DNA of 42,621 bases. It comes from Brevibacterium rongguiense. Lineage in GTDB: Bacteria > Actinomycetota > Actinomycetes > Actinomycetales > Brevibacteriaceae. A model generated the notes under the pieces. It worked only from the letters and a program-made list of their open reading frames with translations, was not told where the DNA came from and ran no database searches. Positions 9,369-16,801 of this stretch are shown here, in pieces; positions within the stretch are counted from its first letter, which is position 1, and the number at the start of each line of letters is the position of its first letter. A program made the position numbers and the translations under genes. The stretch is from the NCBI RefSeq assembly GCF_009857845.1, contig NZ_WWEQ01000023.1:1-42621 (forward strand), in the 5' to 3' direction.

Positions 9369-9448
9369 CAGCACGGCACGGTGAGAGGCCGGCCGGCGAG
9401 AGCAGCGGGCGGGCTCGGCGGAGGGGCGGGGGACTCAGCCGCGGAGGC

Positions 9449-10195
9449 TCAGCGGAGCACGGGGTGCTCGAGGTCCGTGTTGTCGAGGAGCCAGTCGGCG
9501 CGCTCGCGCGGGCGCGCCTCGGCCAGGTAGAGCCGCTGGCCGCCCACATAGCGATGGTTCGAGGGCGCCTCGGGGTCCGGGTCGTGGGGTTCCGGATAGC
9601 GCACCGCGCCCCGCGGAACCGTGACCTCGAACGGCGCATCCACCCAGACGGCGGCATCCCACACGGCGCGCAGCTCGGGGCGCTGCAGGAAGATGCCGTC
9701 GACCACGACGAGCGCGCCCGGCGGCACTTCCACGGTCCGCAGGGTCACCGGGGCGTCCGCATCGACGTCCCAGACCTCCGGGGTGATCGGCTCGCCCCGG
9801 TGCAGCGGCTCGACGACGCACGCCCGGAACGCGGCATAGTCATAGGAGCCGCGATAGGCGCCCTCCGGCCCCAGGCCGGCGGCGGCGCGCTGGGCTCGGG
9901 GGACGTGGAAGCCGTCGATGCCGACGTTCACGACGGGACGGCCACCCGTGCGCTGGGCGCGCAGCACGAGCTCGGCCGCCAGGTGGGACTTGCCCACCCC
10001 ATCGACGCCGTCGAGGGCCACGAGCGCGCGGCGCTCGGGGTGCACCGCGCGCAGCCGCTCCAGCAGGCGCTCCACGACGAGGCCCCGGCGGGACTCCGAC
10101 GCAGCATCGGGTTCACCAGGCTCCGTCTCTACCCTCGACTCATTCGCCGATCCCGGGTCGCTCGCTGGCCCCGCCCCCACACCGCCAGCGCTCAT
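9449..10195 (-). CDS. P-loop uridine kinase-like protein
   Basis: This is a 248-residue P-loop NTPase of the uridine kinase/phosphoribulokinase-like group. The Walker A is ALDGVDGVGKSHLA at about residue 61, followed by IDGFHVPRAQRAA, which fits the substrate-binding strand of uridine kinases, and by VVVDGIFLQRPELRAVWDA as the Walker B-like strand. The C-terminal ANWLLDN-type end (here RADWLLDNTDLEHPVL) is shared by actinobacterial uridine kinase homologues. The first 40 residues are a low-complexity extension. Its start overlaps the moeB stop (ATGA), so it is probably co-translated with moeB, although no known step of cofactor synthesis needs such a kinase. The true substrate is unknown. Confidence 0.8.
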   Translation of the reverse strand: MSAGGVGAGPASDPGSANESRVETEPGEPDAASESRRGLVVERLLERLRAVHPERRALVALDGVDGVGKSHLAAELVLRAQRTGGRPVVNVGIDGFHVPRAQRAAAGLGPEGAYRGSYDYAAFRACVVEPLHRGEPITPEVWDVDADAPVTLRTVEVPPGALVVVDGIFLQRPELRAVWDAAVWVDAPFEVTVPRGAVRYPEPHDPDPEAPSNHRYVGGQRLYLAEARPRERADWLLDNTDLEHPVLR

Positions 10196-11424
10196 GCCGG
10201 CTCCGTGCGCGCCCACGCCTCGAACCCGCCGGTCACGTCGAAGACGCGCGGGGCTCGGGGGCGCGCGCGGGCAGCCGCCAGGAGCGCCTCGACCGCCATC
10301 GCGGAGCGCGCGCCGGAGGCGCAGTGGACGTAGAGGGCGCCGTTCGCCCCGGCATTGGCCTTCGGCTCCCCTGCGTCCGGCCCACGCGGCCCTGCCGCCG
10401 GCTCCCACGACGCCGACTCCCCCGGCGCCGCGAGGTCCAGAACCGCCTCTGGGTCGGCCAGCACGCGGGCGAGCGGCACGTTGACTGAGCCGGGGATCGC
10501 ACCTGCGGCCGCCTCTGCGGGCTCGCGGACATCCACGACGACCGCACCCTGCCCGGCGGTCGCCAGGACCTCCCGCAGCCGCGCGGCGGTGACGGACGCG
10601 GCCAGGCCGGCCCCCACCTCGGCGGCGGACTGCGGGCGTCTGACCTGCGGGTTCGCGGCAAGGGGCAGCTCGTCCCAGCGGCCCTCGCGCATGTCGTAGA
10701 CGGCCACGCGGCCCACCAGCGGCTCGCCCCAGCCCAGGATGAGCTTGAGCGCCTCGGCCGCCAGGGCCGTGCCGAGGATGCCCGGCACGGTGCCGAGCAC
10801 GCCCGCCTGCGCGCAGCTGGGCACGGAGCCGGCCGCGGGGATCGTGGGGAACAGGTCGCGGTAGACGGGGCCGCGGCGGGCGTCGAAGACGCTGAGCTGA
10901 CCGCCGGAGCCCAGCACCGCCGCCCACACGTGCGGAATGCCGAGCAGCGTGGTCGCATCGGAGACGATGTAGCGGGTGGCGAACGTGTCCGCGCCGTCGA
11001 TGACGAGGTCGTAGCCGGCCATGAGCTCCAGGGCGTTGCCCGCCTCGAGGCGCACGGGATGGGCGATGACGGCGGTGTGGGGGTTGAGCGCGCGCAGCCA
11101 CTCGGATGCGGAGTCTGCCTTGGATCGTCCCAGGTCAGGCGTGGCGTGCAGCGGCTGGCGGTGGAGGTTGCTGAGCTCGACGACGTCGTCGTCGACGATT
11201 CCGATCGTGCCCACGCCGGCCGCGGCCAGGTAGGTCGCCGCGGGCGACCCCAGGCCGCCGGCGCCCACGCACAGCACCCGCGCCGCGGCGAGCCGGCGCT
11301 GGCCGTCCGGTCCGACACCGGGGACCGCGAGCTGGCGGGCGTAGCGCGGATCGGCGGCCGGGTCAGCGCAGGCGCCCGGTGCAGCGGTGGCATCGCAGCG
11401 CGGAGCGTGGCCCGTCCCGCTCAC
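10192..11424 (-). CDS. moeB: ThiF/MoeB-type adenylyltransferase with C-terminal rhodanese domain
   Basis: This enzyme activates the C-terminal glycine of MoaD (and perhaps ThiS) by adenylylation, and the rhodanese half can pass on sulfur. Residues 1-265 are the E1-like part: ARVLCVGAGGLGSPAATYLA (ATP loop), DDDVVELSNLHRQ, DGADTFATRY and SCAQAGVLGTVPGILG. The zinc cysteine pairs of E. coli MoeB are not complete here. Residues about 285-410 are a rhodanese domain with VVVDVREP and the active-site loop CASGARS, interrupted by a low-complexity stretch. The GTG start overlaps the mog-moaE stop (GTGA). A fused rhodanese resembles the eukaryotic MOCS3 arrangement. Confidence 0.92.
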   Translation of the reverse strand: MSGTGHAPRCDATAAPGACADPAADPRYARQLAVPGVGPDGQRRLAAARVLCVGAGGLGSPAATYLAAAGVGTIGIVDDDVVELSNLHRQPLHATPDLGRSKADSASEWLRALNPHTAVIAHPVRLEAGNALELMAGYDLVIDGADTFATRYIVSDATTLLGIPHVWAAVLGSGGQLSVFDARRGPVYRDLFPTIPAAGSVPSCAQAGVLGTVPGILGTALAAEALKLILGWGEPLVGRVAVYDMREGRWDELPLAANPQVRRPQSAAEVGAGLAASVTAARLREVLATAGQGAVVVDVREPAEAAAGAIPGSVNVPLARVLADPEAVLDLAAPGESASWEPAAGPRGPDAGEPKANAGANGALYVHCASGARSAMAVEALLAAARARPRAPRVFDVTGGFEAWARTEPA

Positions 11425-12551
11425 TGCAGTCCCACCCAGTCGTGGCCGCCGGCGGCGTAGTGCTGCTGCTTCCAGATCGGCACGCGCGCCTTGACCTCGT
11501 CGACGACTTGCGCGCAGCACGCGAAGGCCGCCCCGCGGTGCGCCGCCGCGACGGCCACGACGATGGCGTCCTCGCCCACCGCCAGCTCGCCGATCCGGTG
11601 CCGGCAGTAGACGCGCACCCCGGGGTGGCGCTCGGCGACCTCGGCGACGACGCGCGCCATGACCGCCTGCGCATCCGGGTGCGCGGTGTAGTCCAGACCC
11701 ACGACGTCCTCGCGGCCGGCGTCGTGGTGCCGGATGAGGCCGCGGAACTGCGCCACGGCGCCCATCGCGGGGGTGACGACCGCGGCCGCCACCGCATCGG
11801 CGTCGAGCGGCTCGGGCCCCACGGCGGCCTCGACGACTGCGGAGTCCTCGGTCGCGGGCACTGCGGCCCAGGCGCGGGGCGCGGAGGACCCGTCGGCGGG
11901 CGCTGTGGAGTGCGCACCGTGGCCCTTGCCACCGGTGTGCGGTCCCGCACCGGCATGCGGACCCACGCCCGCGTGCTTCTGGGCCTGGGCCCTGGCGTGC
12001 TGCTGGGCGCGCGGGGCGTGGTCGCGGATGTCGTCGAGCTGGGCAAGCAGGTGCGGCAGCAGCGGTTCGAGCACGGCCATCCCATCGCGCACCCCGCCCT
12101 CCGAACCGGGCAGGTTGACGATGAACGTGCGGCCGGCCACCCCGGCCAGCCCCCGGGAGAGAACCGCGGTGGCGGTGTTGCGGGTGCCCGCCTCCCACAG
12201 CGCGTGGGCGATGCCCGGCAGCGTGCGGTCGAGCAGCGGGGCGGTCTGCTCGGGGGTGAGGTCCGCGGAGGTGACCCCGGTGCCGCCCGAGGTGACGATG
12301 ACGCGAGGGCGGCCCGCCTCGGGCTCGGCCAGGAGCGCGGCGAGCGCGGCGCCCACGGGCGCGCCATCGGCCACGACCTGCGGCTCGCCGCAGCGCAGGC
12401 CCAGGCCCCGCAGCCACGCGACCAGCCGCGGACCGGTCGTGTCCGCCGACCGGCCGGCGGCCGCGGAGTTCGAGGCGATGATGACGGCGGCGCGGTGACC
12501 CGTCGCAGCGTGTTCCGAGCCCGCGTGGGCCGCATGCGATTCGCTGTCCAT
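11421..12551 (-). CDS. Fusion of Mog/MoaB-type molybdopterin adenylyltransferase and MoaE
   Basis: Two cofactor enzymes sit in one 376-residue chain. Residues about 20-165 are the Mog/MoaB domain, which adenylylates molybdopterin: VTSGGTGVTSADLTPEQTAP, VNLPGSEGGVRDGMAVLEPLL. A His/Ala/Gly-rich linker follows (about 175-235). Residues about 240-376 are MoaE, the large subunit of molybdopterin synthase: GAVAQFRGLIRHHD, VYCRHRIGELAVGEDAIVVA, AHRGAAFACCAQVVDEVK and PIWKQQHY, with the catalytic lysine region present. The small subunit MoaD is encoded at 13808. A TAGCGT hexamer lies seven bases before the ATG, so the transcript is probably leaderless. It heads an operon with moeB and the kinase. 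Confidence 0.92.
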   Translation of the reverse strand: MDSESHAAHAGSEHAATGHRAAVIIASNSAAAGRSADTTGPRLVAWLRGLGLRCGEPQVVADGAPVGAALAALLAEPEAGRPRVIVTSGGTGVTSADLTPEQTAPLLDRTLPGIAHALWEAGTRNTATAVLSRGLAGVAGRTFIVNLPGSEGGVRDGMAVLEPLLPHLLAQLDDIRDHAPRAQQHARAQAQKHAGVGPHAGAGPHTGGKGHGAHSTAPADGSSAPRAWAAVPATEDSAVVEAAVGPEPLDADAVAAAVVTPAMGAVAQFRGLIRHHDAGREDVVGLDYTAHPDAQAVMARVVAEVAERHPGVRVYCRHRIGELAVGEDAIVVAVAAAHRGAAFACCAQVVDEVKARVPIWKQQHYAAGGHDWVGLQ

Positions 12552-12558
12552 GACCACC

Positions 12559-12564
12559 ACGCTA
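12559..12564 (-). promoter_or_regulatory. -10 element TAGCGT for leaderless mog-moaE transcript
   Basis: On the minus strand TAGCGT is followed by seven bases and the ATG at 12551, with no Shine-Dalgarno sequence. The spacing equals that seen for moaA and the TetR gene. No -35 box is evident. Confidence 0.5.
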
Positions 12565-12661
12565 CCGCCGCCGGCGCGCGGCCCCTGCCCGCACCGCTGG
12601 GCCCCGCGGCGCCGCGCAGCCGGGTCGACCGCGGCGCCTGCGGGCGCACAGCCCGCGTTGT

Positions 12662-12667
12662 TACGAT
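12662..12667 (+). promoter_or_regulatory. -10 element TACGAT for leaderless moaA transcript
   Basis: TACGAT is followed by seven bases and then ATG 12675. This favours 12675 over the in-frame ATG at 12666, which lies within the hexamer itself. Confidence 0.5.
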
Positions 12668-12674
12668 GGTCCGC

Positions 12675-13805
12675 ATGTCCATCGCGCTGGGTATGCCCTC
12701 GTTGCGCGCCCCCGAAACCCCCGGTGAGCGCGCGCTCGAGCTTGAGCGCGGCCTGGCCGAGCGCGCCGGTGATGCCCCCCGCTCGGCAGCGCTGGGCGAT
12801 CGCTTCGGCCGCGCCGCGACGGACCTGCGGATCTCCCTGACGGACAAGTGCAACCTGCGCTGCACCTACTGCATGCCGGCCGAGGGGATGGACTGGATGC
12901 CGCAGTCCTCCCTGCTCACCGCCGCGGAGGTCGCCCGGCTCGTGCGGATCGGAGTGGAGCGCTTCGGCATCGCCGACCTGCGCCTGACCGGCGGGGAGCC
13001 GCTCATCCGCCCGGACCTCGAGGACATCATCGCCCGCGTGCGCACCGCCCACCCCCGGCTGCCCATCGCGCTGACGACGAACGCGATCGGCCTGGCCAAG
13101 CGCGCACACGGCCTCGCCCAGGCGGGCCTCACGCGGATCAACATCTCCCTCGACACCATCGACGCGGACACCTATGCGGCACTCGCCCGGCGCGACCGCC
13201 TGGGCCAGGTGCTCCAGGGCATCGACGGGGCGCTGGCGGCGGGCCTCGCACCCATCAAGATCAACGCGGTGCTCATGCGCGGCGTCAACGACGAGCAGGC
13301 CCCGGAGCTCCTGCAGTTCTGCCTGGACCGCGGCCTGCAGCTGCGCTTCATCGAGCAGATGCCGCTCGACGGCGAGCACGGCTGGACGCGGGAGAACATG
13401 GTGACGGCCGCTGACGTGCGGGCACGCCTGGCCGAGCGCTTCGACCTGCTGCCGGACTCGCACGCCCGCGGCGGCGCCCCCGCCGAGCTCTTCCGGGTCA
13501 CAGCGCGCGGCGGCGGCCCGGTGCTGGGCCGGGTGGGGGTCATCGCCTCGGTCACCGAGCCGTTCTGCGCCGCCTGCACCCGCACACGCATCACCGCCGA
13601 GGGCAAGGTGCGCTCGTGCCTGTTCTCCCACGAGGAGTTCGACCTAGGCGCGCTGCTGCGCTCCGAACGCGACGACGCGCAGGTGGCGCGCGCCTGGCAG
13701 CAGGCCATGTGGCTCAAGCCGCGCGCCCACGGGATGGACCACGCCGGCCTCGGCGCTGCGGACTACGTCCAGCCGGAGCGCTCGATGAGCGCGATCGGCG
13801 GCTGA
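12675..13805 (+). CDS. moaA: GTP 3',8-cyclase MoaA (radical SAM)
   Basis: MoaA starts cofactor synthesis by rearranging GTP. The 376-residue product has the radical SAM cluster motif C59-NLR-C63-TY-C66 within LTDKCNLRCTYCMPAEG, the SAM-contact LTGGEPLIRPDLE, INISLDTID, KINAVLMRGVND and LRFIEQMPLD. The second 4Fe-4S cluster is ligated by FCAACTRTRITAEGKVRSCL. The C-terminal double glycine (SAIGG) needed for activity in this family is present. The N-terminal 45 residues are a longer lead than in E. coli. moaD follows after two bases, so both are in one operon, divergent from mog-moaE. Confidence 0.96.
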   Translation: MSIALGMPSLRAPETPGERALELERGLAERAGDAPRSAALGDRFGRAATDLRISLTDKCNLRCTYCMPAEGMDWMPQSSLLTAAEVARLVRIGVERFGIADLRLTGGEPLIRPDLEDIIARVRTAHPRLPIALTTNAIGLAKRAHGLAQAGLTRINISLDTIDADTYAALARRDRLGQVLQGIDGALAAGLAPIKINAVLMRGVNDEQAPELLQFCLDRGLQLRFIEQMPLDGEHGWTRENMVTAADVRARLAERFDLLPDSHARGGAPAELFRVTARGGGPVLGRVGVIASVTEPFCAACTRTRITAEGKVRSCLFSHEEFDLGALLRSERDDAQVARAWQQAMWLKPRAHGMDHAGLGAADYVQPERSMSAIGG

Positions 13806-13807
13806 GC

Positions 13808-14209
13808 ATGCTCACGGTCCGCTACTTCGCCGCGGCGAAGGCCGCCGCCGGCCTGTCCTCCGAGCAGGTCGACTACGCCGAGTTCGCCGCCGAGGTGCGC
13901 GCGCAGGCCTCCGCGTCCGCCGGGGTGGTCGGAGTGGCCGGGGAAACGGCCGGAGCGACGGCCGGGCAGAAAGGCGACGACGCGGCTTCGGGTGCCGACG
14001 GGGAGCGCCTCTCCCCCGCCGAGGTGCACCGGCGGGCGCTCTTCGCCCTCCTTGCGCGCCGGCATCCCACGCCCCCGCCCGGGGAGCCCAGCCTGGAGAC
14101 GGTGCTCGCCCAGAGCACGTGCCTGGTCGACGGCCTGGCCCTCACCGGTAAGGCGCAGCTGGCCGACGGCGCGCGCGCGGACGTGCTGCCGCCCTTCGCT
14201 GGCGGCTAA
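13808..14209 (+). CDS. moaD: Molybdopterin synthase sulfur-carrier subunit MoaD with a large insertion
   Basis: MoaD is a ubiquitin-fold protein whose C-terminal thiocarboxylate delivers sulfur to MoaE. The start (MLTVRYFAAAKAAAGL) and end (LADGARADVLPPFAGG) match the family, including the essential terminal Gly-Gly and the DVLPPFAGG block. Normal length is about 80 residues; here it is 133, because of roughly 50 extra residues at about 27-85, rich in Ala, Gly and Glu. The insertion falls in the loop between the helix and the later strands, so the fold can be kept. MoaD is activated by the MoeB-type enzyme at 10192 and pairs with the MoaE half at 11421. Confidence 0.9.
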   Translation: MLTVRYFAAAKAAAGLSSEQVDYAEFAAEVRAQASASAGVVGVAGETAGATAGQKGDDAASGADGERLSPAEVHRRALFALLARRHPTPPPGEPSLETVLAQSTCLVDGLALTGKAQLADGARADVLPPFAGG

Positions 14210-14378
14210 GCCGTACCCCGTCGCCCGGGGCCGGTCCCGCGCCTGCGCTCCCTTCCGCTCGTGTGCCGCGCCCGCGCTGGCCCCTGAGCCCCGCGGCCGC
14301 ACAGAGGCGGCCGCCCGGTGCCCGAACCGGGCCAGCACAGCCGGTCCGGGCACCGACCGACCGCCGGTCCGGAGGTGC

Positions 14379-14405
14379 GGTGCCCGGTGGCGCGCACCGG
14401 GCACC
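14379..14405. terminator. Perfect 11-bp hairpin between convergent moaD and FAD oxidoreductase genes
   Basis: GGTGCCCGGTG and CACCGGGCACC flank the five-base loop GCGCG. The hairpin lies between two converging genes and could end transcription from either side, though no T-run follows. The rest of 14210-14411 shows only short GC-rich repeats and no reading frame of interest. Confidence 0.55.
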
Positions 14406-14411
14406 CGGGGG

Positions 14412-15569
14412 TCAGCGCGCAGCTGCCCCGGCGCCCGCGCCCACGGGTGCCGCCCCCAGGTCGTCGAGGGTGTACGAGGCGATGCCGAACGACAGCGTCA
14501 TACCGATCCCGCTCGTCACGGAGATCGCGCGGGTGCGCGCGTCGACGTCCTCGCGCACGAGCGAGGTCAGCGGCGAAGAGGCGTAGATGCCCTGCCAGCG
14601 CTGCGTGATGGGCAGCGGCGCGCCGATGATCTGGGAGATGTCGCGCACGGCGCGCTCCGTGATGGAGTCCTCCATGAACGGGGGCATGGTGTCCGCGTAC
14701 GCGTGGCTGTCGCCCAGCAGCATGGTCCCGTCGGGGCGGCGGGTGAACATGATGTTCGCGCCGAAGTCCAGCATGTCCTGCGAGGACTGCTGCAGCTCCG
14801 CAAGCACCTCCGCGTAGCCGGGCATGGTGGTGAAGCCGTCGTAGCGGGTCATCGAGGTGCCCGTGAGGACCGCGGACTCGGTGGTAAACGACGCGGGCGC
14901 CGGTGCCATCGCCATCTGCAGCGAGCAGCGGGTGATCTGATTGGCCGCGGCGACGTCCGGCTTGAGGTAGTCGAGGTCGTGGCCCACGCAGATGAGCACG
15001 CGGTCGCCCGTGAACTCCCCGCGCGAGGTGCTGACCGCGCCATCGGCCACCGCGCCCACCGTGGTGCCCCACTCGATCGAGACACCGGGCTGCTCCTGGA
15101 GCCACAGTCCCAGCTCAGGGGCCGCGGTGCGCGGGTCGACGCGCAGGTCCGCGGGCAGGAACGCGCCGCCGACGATCGTGGGGTCGGGGGTCCCGCCCAG
15201 CCGCTGGCCGACCTCGTCCTTCGTCTGCATGATGACAGCATCGTCCCCGCGCTCCTGGCGCAGCTCGTCGAGCACGGCGAGCTCGAGGTCGGTGCGGGCC
15301 ACGACGATCGCGCCGGCCTCGCGGGCCCAGAAGCCGGCGGCCTGGGCAGCGGCCAGCCAGCCGTCGCGCGAGCGGTAGGCGATGGGCAGCAGGTCTCCGG
15401 CCTGCGCCGTGATGCAGGCGTGGCCGAAGTTGCGGATGGAGGCGCCGTTGGGCGCCCAGTCGCGCTCGACGACGCGCACGCTCAGGCCGCGGCGGTGGGC
15501 CTCGAAGGCGTGCGCGAGGCCGACGATGCCGCCGCCGACGATGAGGAGGTCGGTGTGCTGCTCGGTCAT
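14412..15569 (-). CDS. FAD-dependent oxidoreductase, TIGR03364-like, probable (N-methyl-)aminoethylphosphonate oxidase
   Basis: This is a 385-residue DAO-type flavoprotein. The FAD-binding Rossmann loop DLLIVGGGIVGLAHAFEAHR is at the N-terminus, followed by VERDWAPNGASIRNFGHACI, a pattern I know from the phosphonate-linked clade TIGR03364 (ASxRNFG). The C-terminal half has SGIGMTLSFGIA, the second FAD contact. Some members of this group of recurrent flavoenzymes have been shown to oxidise N-methyl-AEP, and some plain AEP, to phosphonoacetaldehyde. The neighbours (phosphonoacetaldehyde-type dehydrogenase, phosphonoacetate hydrolase) fit that reaction, and no PhnW transaminase is present in the window. 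The ribosome site AAGGAG supports ATG 15569. Exact substrate is inferred. The reading frame is intact. Confidence 0.85.
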   Translation of the reverse strand: MTEQHTDLLIVGGGIVGLAHAFEAHRRGLSVRVVERDWAPNGASIRNFGHACITAQAGDLLPIAYRSRDGWLAAAQAAGFWAREAGAIVVARTDLELAVLDELRQERGDDAVIMQTKDEVGQRLGGTPDPTIVGGAFLPADLRVDPRTAAPELGLWLQEQPGVSIEWGTTVGAVADGAVSTSRGEFTGDRVLICVGHDLDYLKPDVAAANQITRCSLQMAMAPAPASFTTESAVLTGTSMTRYDGFTTMPGYAEVLAELQQSSQDMLDFGANIMFTRRPDGTMLLGDSHAYADTMPPFMEDSITERAVRDISQIIGAPLPITQRWQGIYASSPLTSLVREDVDARTRAISVTSGIGMTLSFGIASYTLDDLGAAPVGAGAGAAAR

Positions 15570-15678
15570 GGTGTCGCTCCTTGTGCTGGATTCCGTCGTG
15601 GTCTGGCCGCCGTGCGGGCGACGGTGCTGCTGGCAGAGGCGATCGGGCGGTCAGCGCGTGGCGGCCGCCACGCGCGGC

Positions 15679-16590
15679 TCAGGCCGCCGGCCACGCCTCG
15701 AGGCCGGTGAAGGCCGTGGTGAACTGCGCCTCGAGATCGGTCAGCCGGACCCCGGCGGGCTGGAGGGCGGTGACCGGCCGGCGCGGTGGGGGCGGGTCGA
15801 TGCGCAGGGCCCTCAGGGTGCCGAACTCGAGGTCCTGGGCGATGACGTGCTCGGAGACGAGGACGATGCCCAACCCGGCGCGGGCGCATTCGCGGGCGCC
15901 CTCCGCACCCCAGATCGTCCACTGCTCGGCCTCGGCGAGCTTCCAGGCGGCCAGCGTCGACTCCTGCACTGAGCGCGTCGCGGAGCCGATCTCCCGCATG
16001 AGGAACCGGTGGCCCCGCAGATCCTGCAGGTGCAGCTCCCGCTCCTCCTGCGCCAGCGCCAGCGGGTGGTCCGGGGCGGCCGCGGCGACGATCGCCTCGT
16101 CGAGGAAGGGGGTGCTGCGCAGCTGCGGATGGTCGATCCGGCCGGCCGCCAGTCCCACGGTGGCCTCCCGGTCGATGACCCGCTGGATCACCTGCTCCGC
16201 ATTGCCCACGCGCAGCTCCACTCGCACCGACGGGTGGTCGGCCGTGAAGCGGGCGAGCATCTGGGGGACCAGGTAGCTGCCCAGGGTGGAGGTCGCAGCA
16301 ACCGCGAGCCGGGAGTCGACGAGCCCCTGGGCCGCCGAGACCTCGGCCTCGATCCCCCCGATGACGGAGAGGATCTCCGCCGCCCGCGCGGCCAGCACGC
16401 GCCCCGCCGCAGTGGGCGTCACGCCCGTGGGCGAGCGCTCGAGCAGGTGCGTGCCGAGCGCGGTCTCGAGGCTGCGGATCTGCGCGGAGACGGACGGCTG
16501 GCTCATGTACTTCGTCCGCGCGGCCTTCGACAGGCTGCCGTGCTCGACGACGCTGAGGAAGATCCCCAGGCTGTGCGTGCTCAGGTGCAT
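15679..16590 (-). CDS. LysR-family transcriptional regulator
   Basis: The 303-residue product has a typical LysR winged helix at residues 1-65 (FLSVVEHGSLSKAARTKYMS then QPSVSAQIRSLE and LLERSPTGVTPT), then a linker helix and a two-lobed effector domain (VAATSTLGSYLVPQMLARF begins lobe one). It lies between the dehydrogenase and the FAD oxidoreductase on the same strand, so it is the likely activator of the phosphonate island, possibly sensing the phosphonate or its aldehyde, as LysR-type regulators of AEP genes do elsewhere. A hairpin at 16722-16751 separates it from the dehydrogenase, which suggests its own promoter. Upstream of ATG 16590 the ribosome site is weak. Confidence 0.88.
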   Translation of the reverse strand: MHLSTHSLGIFLSVVEHGSLSKAARTKYMSQPSVSAQIRSLETALGTHLLERSPTGVTPTAAGRVLAARAAEILSVIGGIEAEVSAAQGLVDSRLAVAATSTLGSYLVPQMLARFTADHPSVRVELRVGNAEQVIQRVIDREATVGLAAGRIDHPQLRSTPFLDEAIVAAAAPDHPLALAQEERELHLQDLRGHRFLMREIGSATRSVQESTLAAWKLAEAEQWTIWGAEGARECARAGLGIVLVSEHVIAQDLEFGTLRALRIDPPPPRRPVTALQPAGVRLTDLEAQFTTAFTGLEAWPAA

Positions 16591-16721
16591 GCTTCATTCC
16601 ACCACACGCGCACCGCCTGCGGAGCGCCCTCTGCGCGCCGGGCAGCTGAAGTCTGGGTGACCCGCCGGTGACGGCCGCCGCCGGGCTCGCGAAGGTCCCC
16701 GGGCCCGCAGCCTCCGGCGCG

Positions 16722-16751
16722 CGCGCTGCCGCCCCCGCGCGCGGCAGCGCG
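16722..16751 (-). terminator. 10-bp hairpin downstream of aldehyde dehydrogenase
   Basis: CGCGCTGCCG and CGGCAGCGCG flank a ten-base loop, 50 bases past the dehydrogenase stop. It probably ends the phosphonoacetate hydrolase-permease-dehydrogenase transcript before the LysR gene. No T-run is seen. Confidence 0.45.
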
Positions 16752-16801
16752 GGGCACCGGGGCGGCATACGGGCGGCGGAGGCGGCGGTCATGGTCTCGG
16801 C

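Noticed and set aside
8034-9374. Minus-strand open frame opposite ModBC
   Set aside because: Low-complexity Arg/Gly/Ala translation; the plus strand carries clear ABC motifs across the same bases.
12565-12661. Moco riboswitch before moaA
   Set aside because: The moaA and mog transcripts appear leaderless and there is no room for a structured leader.
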